From: Chlamydiae bacterium CG10_big_fil_rev_8_21_14_0_10_42_34
Lineage (GTDB): Bacteria; Chlamydiota; Chlamydiia; Chlamydiales; SM23-39
Reading direction: 5' to 3'
Assembly: GCA_002773795.1 (NCBI GenBank)
Contig: PFAD01000018.1
Span: 63,865 to 127,864 of the forward strand
DNA length: 64,000 bases
Positions 25,453 to 33,047 of this stretch are shown one piece after another. Under the pieces are notes generated by a model. It made no database searches. It saw only the letters and a list, made by a program, of their open reading frames with translations, and was not told the DNA's origin. Numbering within the stretch: position 1 is the stretch's first letter; every line of letters starts with the position of its first letter. Position numbers and translations under genes: made by a program.

Positions 25453-26201
25453 AACTCTCTTTTTTAAAAAGATCCTCTTTAACTTTGCATCCAACCGCCC
25501 AAAAGCTATTCAAGCTAATGTCGGAGAAAAAAACCAATCTCTGCATTGCCCTTGACGTTACAGAGCAAAATCAACTCCTAGAAATGGCAGACGAGCTGGG
25601 CCCAGAACTGTGCGTCTTAAAAACACACGTCGACATCCTAAAAGACTTCACTCCCGACTTTGGAGATAAACTTAAACAAATTGCCAAAAAGCACCGTTTT
25701 TTTATTTTTGAAGATAGAAAATTTGCAGATATTGGACAAACCGTCTCGTTGCAATATCACAAGGGCATTTACCAAATTGCCAAATGGGCAGACATTGTTA
25801 ACGCGCACATTGTTCCAGGGCCAGGAATTATTGAAGGGCTAAAAGATGCATCTTTGCTCCTTCTTGCAGAAATGAGCTCAGCAGGAACCGTTGCAAAAGG
25901 GACCTACACCCGAAAAGCGGTCCTTCTGGCAGAAAAAAATCCAAAGACCGTGATGGGCTTTATCTGTTTAAAAAAAATCAGCCAAAAACCAGGCTTTATC
26001 CACTTTACTCCTGGCGTAAAATTAAAGCGGGGGAAAGATTCTTTAGGACAAAGATACCGCACAGTAGAAGAAGTCTTGATCAAAAATCAAAGCGACATCA
26101 TCATAGTCGGCAGAGATATTACAACTGCGCAAAAACCATTAAAACAAGCGGCCCTTTATCGTGAAAGAGCCTGGGAAGCACATGTCCAAGCAATTTCCTA
26201 A
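25449..26201 (+). CDS. pyrF: Orotidine-5'-phosphate decarboxylase, eukaryotic UMPS-like
   Basis: 250 aa. Decarboxylates OMP to UMP. The catalytic array FEDRKFADIG is intact, with LCIALDV, VLKTHVDILKDFTPDF, WADIVNAHIVPGPG, LLAEMSSAG, TPGVKLKRGKDSLGQRY and SDIIIVGRDI. This pattern is that of the C-terminal domain of eukaryotic UMP synthase rather than the shorter common bacterial PyrF. Even the N-terminal linker (LSFLKRSSLTLHPTAQKL) recalls the interdomain linker of UMPS. The ATG overlaps the pyrE stop. The last 20 bases overlap the next glycosyltransferase gene. Confidence 0.95.
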   Translation: MKLSFLKRSSLTLHPTAQKLFKLMSEKKTNLCIALDVTEQNQLLEMADELGPELCVLKTHVDILKDFTPDFGDKLKQIAKKHRFFIFEDRKFADIGQTVSLQYHKGIYQIAKWADIVNAHIVPGPGIIEGLKDASLLLLAEMSSAGTVAKGTYTRKAVLLAEKNPKTVMGFICLKKISQKPGFIHFTPGVKLKRGKDSLGQRYRTVEEVLIKNQSDIIIVGRDITTAQKPLKQAALYRERAWEAHVQAIS

Positions 26202-27135
26202 GATTTCAATCATCCTCCTTAACTGGAATGGGAAAAAAGATACGCTAGAATGCCTGAACTCTCTCAAAAAAGTCGACTACCCCAACTTTCAAACCATTGT
26301 CGTTGATAACGGCTCGAAAGACAACTCAATCGCAGAACTACGCGCCGCCCATCCACATCTCCCCATCTTAGAAAACGGGGCCAATCTCGGCTTTGCAGGG
26401 GGCAACAATCCTGGCATTGAGTGGTCATTGCGCCACCATGCAGAGTGGATCTTACTCCTCAATAATGATACAACTGTCGATCCTCTTTTTCTTCGAGAGT
26501 TTCTCAATGCTGCAAAAGAAGAGCCTAAAGCAAAAATCTTAGGGGCTAAAATCCTCAAATACCATCAGCCGAATATCATCGATCATCTCGGTGGATTTTG
26601 GAATCGACAAAAAGCAGAATTTGAGTCTCCCGACTCAGGGCAAGCCGATCATCCCTACCTCAACATGAAAGAGGTCGATTACGTTTGTGGCGCCGCACTT
26701 TTCATGCATCGAAGCGTTCCCGAAACAATTGGTCTTCTCGAGCCAAATTTTTTCCTTTTTTGGGAAGAGACCGACTTTTGTTACCGCGCACGAAAAGCGG
26801 GCTTTGGCGTCTGGACAGCACCGCTTGCAAAAGTTTGGCATAAAGTATCTTCCTCCTTCACAGGAGGCAAGCCACAAATGCACTATTTTTGGTGGAGAAG
26901 TCGCCTCCTTTGGATCGAGCGTAACTGCCCCCATGACGAAAAAAAAGAACTTTATAAAAAAGTGATCTATCCAGAACTCATTAAAATGTTTAGACACTAC
27001 CTTCTCAAATTTCTTTTACCATCTACCCCCTCTCGAAAAGAGAAGGTTCGCCGCTATAAAGCAGGCTGTTTAGGGGCCCTTGATTTCTTCCGCCGTCGCT
27101 TTGGCAACAGCCCAAAGTGGCTTAATTCAAAATAA
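26182..27135 (+). CDS. Glycosyltransferase family 2, rhamnosyltransferase-like
   Basis: 317 aa from ATG 26182, preceded by GGGAAG. A GTG at 26161 is possible but lacks a ribosome-binding site. GT-A motifs: ISIILLNWNGKKDTLECL, VVDNGSKDNS, NLGFAGGNN, LLNNDTTVDP (DXD-equivalent) and EETDFCYRARKAGF. This is the arrangement of WbbL-type transferases that often add rhamnose to polysaccharides or lipid carriers. The dTDP-rhamnose genes at 45-47 kb would supply such a donor, but specificity cannot be read from sequence. The gene overlaps pyrF by 20 bases and so appears to ride on the pyr operon, as the family 9 enzyme rides on carAB. Confidence 0.9.
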   Translation: MSKQFPKISIILLNWNGKKDTLECLNSLKKVDYPNFQTIVVDNGSKDNSIAELRAAHPHLPILENGANLGFAGGNNPGIEWSLRHHAEWILLLNNDTTVDPLFLREFLNAAKEEPKAKILGAKILKYHQPNIIDHLGGFWNRQKAEFESPDSGQADHPYLNMKEVDYVCGAALFMHRSVPETIGLLEPNFFLFWEETDFCYRARKAGFGVWTAPLAKVWHKVSSSFTGGKPQMHYFWWRSRLLWIERNCPHDEKKELYKKVIYPELIKMFRHYLLKFLLPSTPSRKEKVRRYKAGCLGALDFFRRRFGNSPKWLNSK

Positions 27136-27164
27136 TAGACTTTAACTTCCAGTTAATTTATAAT
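27136..27164 (+). promoter_or_regulatory. Promoter candidate for the Pro/Ser-rich protein
   Basis: TAGACT (27136-27141), a 17-base spacer and TATAAT (27159-27164). The ATG follows only 9 bases later (27174). Confidence 0.45.
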
Positions 27165-27173
27165 AACAAAACA

Positions 27174-27998
27174 ATGACATCAAACGTACAAATTATTTCA
27201 AATTACTTTTACGACGAACACTCCGTCGAACAAGCCACTCGCCTATCTGTGACCGAAAAAAAAACAGATCATGTTGCATCCAGACTTCGCAATACAGATA
27301 ACATGAGAGCCCCCTTACAGGCTGCGCATAGCGCCCTCCGCAACGACCTAGGTTTTTCCCCAGATTCTCTCAACCCTAGTGAATCAGGCTCTCTCTCAAG
27401 TTCTCTTACTGACCCAAGCGAATCGAGTTCGTTCTTGGATTCTCTTGAAAACAGCCCCCTAGCGAAGGCCTTTAAGAACCTCAAGCTCCCCCAAAAAGAT
27501 ACAAATCTTTCTCACAACCCATACGACACACCTCTACACCAACCTATGAGGAAACAGAGCGAACCAATAGTCCAAAAAGTTTCGGACCAACCTCAAGCAA
27601 CGTCCAAGGCAGCCACACGCGCACATGAGTTCTTTGCCTTTATGCAAGCTCCCAGAGAAAAGACCGCAAAACCACCTCAACCACCTAAACTTACTCCACT
27701 TCCACCAAAGCATCCTTCAACGGGAAAAGCTCCCGCAGAAGTCACCTCCTCGCTTCCAGAATCTGAACGAATTACCCCACCTCCTGGAGGAGTTTTAGCA
27801 CTTTTGCGCGGCGATGAGACAAAGCAAATTACAAATCCCGATAGTTCTTCCGATGTTTGGAATAAAACCCTTTTCCCTAAAAGCGCAGAACAAACGCTGA
27901 TCGTTTCTTTTAGAAAGAATGAAATAGAAAGACATTTTTCTCCTCCCCCAAATAGCTCTGAGCAGCCAATTAAGTTCTCTTCAAAGATTGTTTCTTGA
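27174..27998 (+). CDS. Pro/Ser-rich hypothetical protein, candidate type III effector
   Basis: 274 aa, not recognised. Low-complexity Ser-rich (about 60-95) and Pro-rich (about 160-205, e.g. KPPQPPKLTPLPPKHPS and RITPPPGG) segments imply long disordered stretches with PxxP motifs of the kind bound by eukaryotic SH3 domains. There is no signal peptide or membrane helix. The N-terminus (MTSNVQIISNYF) is polar and compatible with a type III signal but not diagnostic. It has its own near-leaderless promoter candidate and lies directly upstream of sctJ, 102 bases away. Effector status is inference from composition and position. Confidence 0.65.
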   Translation: MTSNVQIISNYFYDEHSVEQATRLSVTEKKTDHVASRLRNTDNMRAPLQAAHSALRNDLGFSPDSLNPSESGSLSSSLTDPSESSSFLDSLENSPLAKAFKNLKLPQKDTNLSHNPYDTPLHQPMRKQSEPIVQKVSDQPQATSKAATRAHEFFAFMQAPREKTAKPPQPPKLTPLPPKHPSTGKAPAEVTSSLPESERITPPPGGVLALLRGDETKQITNPDSSSDVWNKTLFPKSAEQTLIVSFRKNEIERHFSPPPNSSEQPIKFSSKIVS

Positions 27999-28039
27999 AA
28001 ATCCAACAGCCCAAATGATATAACTATACTTAGAGGGTA

Positions 28040-28073
28040 TCTATAAATTTAGCTTAGGTGTTAAATTTATAGA
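28040..28073. promoter_or_regulatory. Perfect inverted repeat upstream of the T3SS operon
   Basis: TCTATAAATTTA (28040-28051), 10-base spacer, TAAATTTATAGA (28062-28073), ending 27 bases before the sctJ ATG. No T-run follows. It could be an operator or a 5'-UTR hairpin. Confidence 0.55.
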
Positions 28074-28100
28074 AGTGACCTGATTAGGCTGTGTGAATTC

Positions 28101-28976
28101 ATGAAATCCATTTTCAAACTCTTATTTCTTCTCTTGCTCGCTGGGTGTGCAGGAAACCAAGCAATTGTGAACAATGTCAATGAGAGAGAGGCCAACGAAA
28201 TCGTAGTCTTCCTCGCATCAAAAGGGATCGTGGCACAAAAAATTGCAGCGCCCACTTCGGCTACTGCAGCCGCTGCGCCTACAGACATGTTCAGCATCGC
28301 TGTAGATCCATCTCGCTCCACAGATGCAATGGCACTCCTCAATCAGTACGGACTGCCGAGAAGACAAGGGACAAATCTTTTAACTCTATTTGCAAAAGCG
28401 GGGTTAATGTCATCGGACAAAGAAGAGACAATTCGCTATCAGGCAGGCCTTGCAGAACAGCTCAGCAACACAATTTGCAAAATCGACGGCGTCCTTGATG
28501 CCAATGTACAGCTCTCATTTCCCCCATCAGATTTAAATCCCGCACCTGGCACGCCCCTTCCGAAAGTAACTGCTGCAGTGTATGTGAAACACCAGGGCGT
28601 TATGGAAGATCCAAACAGCCACATGGAAGTGAAGATCAAGCGCCTTTTAGCAGGAAGCGTTAATGGCTTAAGCTATGAAGATGTCGCGGTCATCTCAGAT
28701 CGATCTCGCTTTGCAGATATTACATTGCAAGTAGATGGAGAAATGATTGGGCCGAAAGCTTTACAGCAAACATATGTAAGTATTTGGGGCGTAATTTTAA
28801 CAAAAAGCTCCCTTGCCCGATTCCGAACAATTTTCTTCTCATTTATTGTCCTTCTCCTCCTTTTTGGAGCAGCTATCGGATATCTTGTTTACAGATTCTA
28901 TCCTTTGTTAAAAAAACGAGAAGAGAAGACAGAAGTTCCCCCATCAGAAACGCCTCCACCAGGACCTAACATTTGA
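28101..28976 (+). CDS. sctJ: Type III secretion inner-membrane ring lipoprotein SctJ (CdsJ)
   Basis: 291 aa. Lipoprotein signal LLFLLLLAGC puts the lipidated Cys at 16. The YscJ/FliF ring-building domain follows: NEREANEIVVFLASKGI, then LPRRQGTNLLTLFAKAG and the helix-strand region EETIRYQAGLAEQLSNTICKIDGVLDA. A C-terminal transmembrane helix (about 246-270, FFSFIVLLLLFGAAIGYLVY) and a Pro-rich cytoplasmic tail complete the architecture of the needle-complex inner ring. It is the first of at least six coupled export-apparatus genes. The stop overlaps the next start as TTGA. Confidence 0.95.
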   Translation: MKSIFKLLFLLLLAGCAGNQAIVNNVNEREANEIVVFLASKGIVAQKIAAPTSATAAAAPTDMFSIAVDPSRSTDAMALLNQYGLPRRQGTNLLTLFAKAGLMSSDKEETIRYQAGLAEQLSNTICKIDGVLDANVQLSFPPSDLNPAPGTPLPKVTAAVYVKHQGVMEDPNSHMEVKIKRLLAGSVNGLSYEDVAVISDRSRFADITLQVDGEMIGPKALQQTYVSIWGVILTKSSLARFRTIFFSFIVLLLLFGAAIGYLVYRFYPLLKKREEKTEVPPSETPPPGPNI

Positions 28977-29815
28977 AAAATCCCAGCGAAACAGTTCTCA
29001 AGGCCTTCTTGAGTCGCTGCGAGCCTGAAAAAAAAAGGGCGCTGGAAGGATTTTTACCAGATATAGAGCGCGCTCGCCTAGAAGACACCCCCGGATTTGC
29101 TGAAGAGATCGAACCCCAAAAGTTTGCAAATGGCAACCTTTGGGAAAAAGTCCACTGGTCTTGGTTTTTACCCACTTTAAAAACTTACGATGAAACAGAA
29201 CAAAAGCTATTTCTATCAGCGCTAACTACCCATGCAGCTAAAAATTTAGCTAAAACACTCATGCTCTCTTCTTATGCGCAAGAAGTTACCCATGTTGCAA
29301 AAGACTATTTGCGCAAAGTCCTCATCGATAGTCTCATCGGACCACATGATCGCCTTCTCCCTGCAGAGTATCTCTCGAAAAGCCCCCTAAAAGGGCTGCT
29401 AAAACTTTCAAAAAACAAACTCACTCATATAATTGATCTCCTCTCTTTATATGATTTATCCGCAGAACTACGGCAAATTGTAGAGACAAAAATCCTGAAA
29501 AAAATCTACAGTCTCTTAACAGAGGAAGAGCGCACCTTCTTAAAAAAAGCGATGACGCATAAAGAGCACATGATCTTAGCTCGGATGGGGCTTGATCGAT
29601 TCGATGGAACGGAAGAGACACTTCGAACACTCCTCCACCGTAGAGGCCTCGCGCGCTTAGCTGCCGCTCTTTGCGGACAAGAACCCGACTTTATCTGGTA
29701 TGTTTGTCACCAGTTAGACATTGGCAGAGGGACTGCCCTTTTTAAACAATGTGCAAAAGACCCCATACCCGGTGTAACCGAGGCGATCATCGCCCAAGTA
29801 GAAGAGTTGCTATGA
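28973..29815 (+). CDS. T3SS-locus protein in the SctK position
   Basis: 280 aa from a TTG start overlapping the sctJ stop (TTGA). It is helical and soluble, with no signal peptide. In chlamydial genomes the gene between cdsJ and cdsL encodes a poorly conserved protein with the position, and probably the role, of SctK, the sorting-platform adaptor linking SctQ to the basal body. Here the sequence shows only generic helices with a WEKVHWSWFLPTL segment and a C-terminal region rich in leucines. The assignment rests mostly on gene order. The stop overlaps sctL as ATGA. Confidence 0.75.
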   Translation: MKNPSETVLKAFLSRCEPEKKRALEGFLPDIERARLEDTPGFAEEIEPQKFANGNLWEKVHWSWFLPTLKTYDETEQKLFLSALTTHAAKNLAKTLMLSSYAQEVTHVAKDYLRKVLIDSLIGPHDRLLPAEYLSKSPLKGLLKLSKNKLTHIIDLLSLYDLSAELRQIVETKILKKIYSLLTEEERTFLKKAMTHKEHMILARMGLDRFDGTEETLRTLLHRRGLARLAAALCGQEPDFIWYVCHQLDIGRGTALFKQCAKDPIPGVTEAIIAQVEELL

Positions 29816-30438
29816 AAAAGTTTTTTTTCCTTATTTCCGGCAAAGAAGTGCGTGTGGCGCCAGGAGAAAAAGTAATCCCTGCAAAAGAGTTTACAACTCT
29901 CAATAGTGCAAGCGAGCTTTTAAAAACTGTGAAAGAAGACGCTGCTGAATACATCGAAAAGACAACGGTTGAAGCTGAAAAAATAAAAGAGCTCGCTTTT
30001 CAAGAAGGGTTTCAAGAAGGACTCACCTCTTTAAACAAACACCTTTTTGAGTTAAATAAAGAGCTCAAGACCTTGCGAGAAGACATCCAAAAAAAAATCC
30101 TCCCCCTTTCACTAAAAGCTGCCAGAAAAATCATTGGTGAAGAGTTAAGGGTCCATCCCGATCGGATTGTCGACATCGTCCTCACCTCTTTAAAACCTGT
30201 AACTCAGCACCGAAAAATCATCATCTATGTCAACAAAGCTGATTTACAAATGATCGAAGAGAGCAAGAGCAAAATCAAGAAGATATTCGAGCATCTCGAG
30301 AGTCTTTCGATCCAAGAACGGGGCGATATTGAACCTGGGGGTTGCATGATAGAAACAGAAGCAGGTATTATCAATGCACAACTAGAAAACCAGTGGCGCG
30401 CTCTTGAGGCCGCCTTTGAATCCTTCATGAAAAAGTAA
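29812..30438 (+). CDS. sctL: Type III secretion stator protein SctL (CdsL)
   Basis: 208 aa from ATG 29812, which overlaps the upstream stop (ATGA). The open frame begins further upstream, but those residues are antisense-like and dispensable. SctL/FliH proteins regulate and anchor the SctN ATPase. Seen: a short N-terminal strand region, a long charged helix (about 45-110) with the AFQEGFQEGL glycine-spaced repeat, and the C-terminal FliH/YscL/V-ATPase-E-like domain (SLKAARKIIGEELRVHPDRI, ERGDIEPGGCMIETEAGIINAQLE). Only two bases separate it from sctR. Confidence 0.92.
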   Translation: MKKFFFLISGKEVRVAPGEKVIPAKEFTTLNSASELLKTVKEDAAEYIEKTTVEAEKIKELAFQEGFQEGLTSLNKHLFELNKELKTLREDIQKKILPLSLKAARKIIGEELRVHPDRIVDIVLTSLKPVTQHRKIIIYVNKADLQMIEESKSKIKKIFEHLESLSIQERGDIEPGGCMIETEAGIINAQLENQWRALEAAFESFMKK

Positions 30439-30440
30439 CT

Positions 30441-31220
30441 ATGCTAAAATGGATCTTTTGCCTCCTTCTCCTCATCTCACCACAACTGCAAGCACAAAGT
30501 GCAAAAGCTGCGCCGGCTCCTACATCACAGCTATCCGATTTGCCCGAAAGCAATAATCCCTCTATGGTGACAAAGCTTGCGGTCCTTGCAGGACTTTCTT
30601 TGCTCCCCTTTGCAATCATGCTCCTCACCTCATTTATGAAGATCGTCGTTGTCTTATCTTTACTTAGAAACGCGCTCGGAGTGCAACAGACGCCGCCGAA
30701 CCAGGTCTTGAATGGGATTGCGCTCCTGATTACCCTTTATGTAATGTTTCCAACAGGGCTCCTCATGTACCAAGCGGCAGAAGGGGTGATTAAAACAAAT
30801 CCACCAACCGATGTCCTCTCGAATAAAGCAGCTGTTTTTGTCGTAGATGTCGTTGATAAAGCAAAAGAGCCCTTAAGAGACTTTTTACAACGCAACTCCT
30901 CTGCAAAACACATGCAAAGCTTCCTTACACTGGCAACACGGATGTTCCCAGAACCGTTTAAAAAAGATCTCAAATCAAACGACTTTATCATTTTGATCCC
31001 CTCATTTATCACGAGCCAATTAAAAACAGCCTTTGAGATTGGGGTATTGATCTATTTGCCCTTTTTTGTAATCGATCTTGTCGTGTCAAACATTTTGCTT
31101 GCAATGGGGATGATGATGTTATCTCCTTTGACAATTGCTTTGCCGATTAAGCTTCTTCTCCTCGTCATGGTTGACGGATGGACGGTTCTTGTTCAAGGCT
31201 TAGCTGTATCGTTTAGGTAA
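30441..31220 (+). CDS. sctR: Type III export apparatus protein SctR (CdsR)
   Basis: 259 aa. FliP/SctR family: five copies begin the export gate in the inner membrane. A cleavable signal-like N-terminus (WIFCLLLLISPQLQAQ) and a short periplasmic segment precede the core motifs LLPFAIMLLTSFMKIVVVLSLLRNALG, QTPPNQVLNGIALLIT, PSFITSQLKTAFEIGVLIYLPF and VSNILLAMGMMMLSP. The usual membrane segments are all present. It is flanked tightly by sctL (2 bases) and sctS (6 bases). Confidence 0.97.
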   Translation: MLKWIFCLLLLISPQLQAQSAKAAPAPTSQLSDLPESNNPSMVTKLAVLAGLSLLPFAIMLLTSFMKIVVVLSLLRNALGVQQTPPNQVLNGIALLITLYVMFPTGLLMYQAAEGVIKTNPPTDVLSNKAAVFVVDVVDKAKEPLRDFLQRNSSAKHMQSFLTLATRMFPEPFKKDLKSNDFIILIPSFITSQLKTAFEIGVLIYLPFFVIDLVVSNILLAMGMMMLSPLTIALPIKLLLLVMVDGWTVLVQGLAVSFR

Positions 31221-31226
31221 AAAAAC

Positions 31227-31499
31227 ATGTTTGCAAATGAAATTTACTCCTTTAGCTACCAAGCATTGATTCTGATCCTCCTCCTATCAGGGCCTCCGAT
31301 CATTATCAGTACAATCCTTGGTCTGATGGTGGCGATTTTTCAAGCAGCAACACAAATCCAAGAACAGACACTCTCTTTTACCGTAAAACTTTTTGCGGTA
31401 ATATTCACACTGATCTTCCTTGGAGGATGGTTAGGTGGGATGGTTCTTCAGTTTGCAAATTCTGTTTTTTCAGCGATTTCGCGCGCAGGGGCAGGGTGA
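31227..31499 (+). CDS. sctS: Type III export apparatus protein SctS (CdsS)
   Basis: 90 aa, two hydrophobic hairpin helices, the normal size for FliQ/SctS. Motifs: SYQALILILLLSGPPII and ATQIQEQTLSFTVKL, the conserved cytoplasmic loop contributing to the export gate. The stop overlaps the sctT GTG start as GTGA. Confidence 0.95.
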   Translation: MFANEIYSFSYQALILILLLSGPPIIISTILGLMVAIFQAATQIQEQTLSFTVKLFAVIFTLIFLGGWLGGMVLQFANSVFSAISRAGAG

Positions 31500-32362
31500 A
31501 TAATAGTCTATCAGCTACAGACACCTACGTCTCCCTTCTCCTTTCAATGCCGAACCTACAGCCCGCAACCGTTTTATCTCTTTTCTTTTTAACTCTCGCG
31601 CGTGTTTTGCCCATCATCGCAATTGCCCCTTTTTTGGGAGCGAAAAACATCCCCAGAGTTATACGGATGATGTTTAGCATCGCTCTCGTCGCTATTTTTC
31701 TCCCCCAAAACTTAATGATGACGACGATGGATGTCCCCTTTAACCTCACCTTCATTGGGTATATGGCAAAAGAGCTTCTCATAGGAACTATTTTGGGCTT
31801 TCTTGCTTCCGTCCCCTTTTACATTGCGCAAATGGCAGGAAGTCTCATCGACCATCAGCGAGGAGCTTCCTCTTTGCAAGTGAGTGATCCGACAACACAG
31901 AGTCAAACTGGCCCTGTCGGGATTCTGTATAACTATGTTTTGATCGCCGTCTTTTTTGCTCTCAACGGTCCCTTTATCTTTCTCGATGGCGTTGCAAATT
32001 CATACAAACTTATCCCTGCAAGCGGCATCTTAAATCCAGCCCTATTTTCACTAAATACTGTTTTTTGGAAGCAAATGGTCGGACTGTTTTCAAAAATGAT
32101 GACACTTGCGATCCAACTAGCATCACCTGCTCTTATCGGGATTCTTGTAACCGATATGTTCTTAGGGATAGCGAACCGGCTAGCCCCCCAAGTTCAAATC
32201 GTCTTCCTTGGGATCTCCTTAAAATCTTGGGTGGGCATTGCAATGCTTGCCACAGCTTGGGCGCTCATCATTAAAGTGATGGGACAAGAAGCGATCGCCT
32301 GGACCAAAAACCTCAACCAACTGATTATCCAAGTTGGCTACTACTTTACAAAGACAACATGA
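31496..32362 (+). CDS. sctT: Type III export apparatus protein SctT (CdsT)
   Basis: 288 aa from GTG 31496, chosen because it overlaps the sctS stop (GTGA) and gives the usual CdsT length. The open frame extends further upstream inside sctS. FliR/SctT family, single-copy member of the export gate, six to eight membrane segments. Seen: LARVLPIIAIAPFLGAKNIP, KELLIGTILGFLASVPFYIAQ, GSLIDHQRGAS with the SxxQ-like stretch downstream, and VTDMFLGIANRLAPQVQ. ATGA overlap with the following membrane gene places that gene in the same transcript. Confidence 0.95.
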   Translation: MNNSLSATDTYVSLLLSMPNLQPATVLSLFFLTLARVLPIIAIAPFLGAKNIPRVIRMMFSIALVAIFLPQNLMMTTMDVPFNLTFIGYMAKELLIGTILGFLASVPFYIAQMAGSLIDHQRGASSLQVSDPTTQSQTGPVGILYNYVLIAVFFALNGPFIFLDGVANSYKLIPASGILNPALFSLNTVFWKQMVGLFSKMMTLAIQLASPALIGILVTDMFLGIANRLAPQVQIVFLGISLKSWVGIAMLATAWALIIKVMGQEAIAWTKNLNQLIIQVGYYFTKTT

Positions 32363-32772
32363 ACGAACAAGATCAAAAGACCAGAAAAATCTGGATTACA
32401 CTATTACTAATACAAGTATCGCTTAACGCAATCTGTACGTTCTACGACCTATTTTTAGGCACTTCTCTAGAAGCAGCAAAACAGCGGCTTATCCCCCCAC
32501 TAATAGCCTGTTCTTTCACAACAGCACTATTAGTTGGTTAATTAATATATCGATGCGCATACAAGAAGCCCGGAACGAAATTTCTAATATTTCTTATTTA
32601 TGGAACACCCTTCGCATATGGGATCTTACTGATTAACTGGATGAGTGGCAGACTCTCTTTGCCGAGCGATGTATTTCATATTGGTTATCTAATAACAGCT
32701 ACCTTAGCGAGTATTTGGTGGTACAGCCTCCATCTGAAGATGAGAGTTATGAACATGAAGATGAAAGGCTAA
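32359..32772 (+). pseudogene. Four-helix membrane protein gene interrupted by in-frame TAA
   Basis: The ATG overlaps the sctT stop (ATGA) and gives 60 codons to TAA at 32539-32541. Reading on in the same frame gives a further 76 codons to TAA at 32770-32772 with obvious membrane-protein character: LIYRCAYKKPGTKF, then IFLIYGTPFAYGILLINW, then GYLITATLASIWWYSL. Together the two parts make four hydrophobic segments, with the stop inside the second. I read this as one gene of about 136 residues broken by a nonsense mutation. A sequencing error, readthrough, or two genes are alternatives. The family is not recognised; its place at the end of the export-apparatus operon hints at a T3SS- or envelope-related role. 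Confidence 0.7.
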
Positions 32773-32876
32773 CGCACCGATTACTTCATGCGGCGCCCCT
32801 ACAAAAAAAATCAAAGCTCACACAATCAACGTTATTCTCCACAAAATGGGTCGTTATTGTGGAATAGATTGAAGAA

Positions 32877-32902
32877 CTCCTTCCTTAAAGGCAGGAGATT
32901 TT
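32877..32902 (+). terminator. Rho-independent terminator-like hairpin
   Basis: CTCCTTCCT (32877-32885) and AGGCAGGAG (32889-32897) pair with one mismatch and a three-base loop, followed by ATTTT. It lies 104 bases after the interrupted membrane gene and before the aroB promoter, so it probably ends the T3SS operon. Confidence 0.5.
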
Positions 32903-33010
32903 CTACGCAGGTATGGGAGGCAAATTCCTTGCCGCAATTGGACAGACAGCTCGCTTGAGCCCGCGCATGGAAGGTCGAGGATTAAATCCGAGCTGCCCGT
33001 TCAAAGTTTA
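32903..33010. other. Non-coding stretch with nested inverted repeats
   Basis: Between the terminator-like hairpin and the aroB promoter I see CAGCTCG (32947-32953) pairing with CGAGCTG (32989-32995), enclosing CTTGA/TCGAG, plus a local GGCAA/TTGCC hairpin. A small structured RNA is possible. It does not fold as a tRNA by eye and no gene is recognised. Confidence 0.3.
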
Positions 33011-33040
33011 TAGACACCAAGTGCTCCCCATAGATATACT
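33011..33040 (+). promoter_or_regulatory. Promoter candidate for the aro operon
   Basis: TAGACA (33011-33016), an 18-base spacer and TATACT (33035-33040). The aroB ATG is at 33048, so the leader would be nearly absent. Confidence 0.55.
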
Positions 33041-33047
33041 TTTTCTA

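Noticed and set aside
32903-33010. A tRNA gene
   Set aside because: The GGTCGAGGATTAAATCC string recalls a T-arm, but no acceptor stem, anticodon arm or 3' end can be drawn.
32913-33047. N-terminal extension of aroB
   Set aside because: The conserved AroB sequence starts after ATG 33048, and a good promoter (33011-33040) lies inside the extension.
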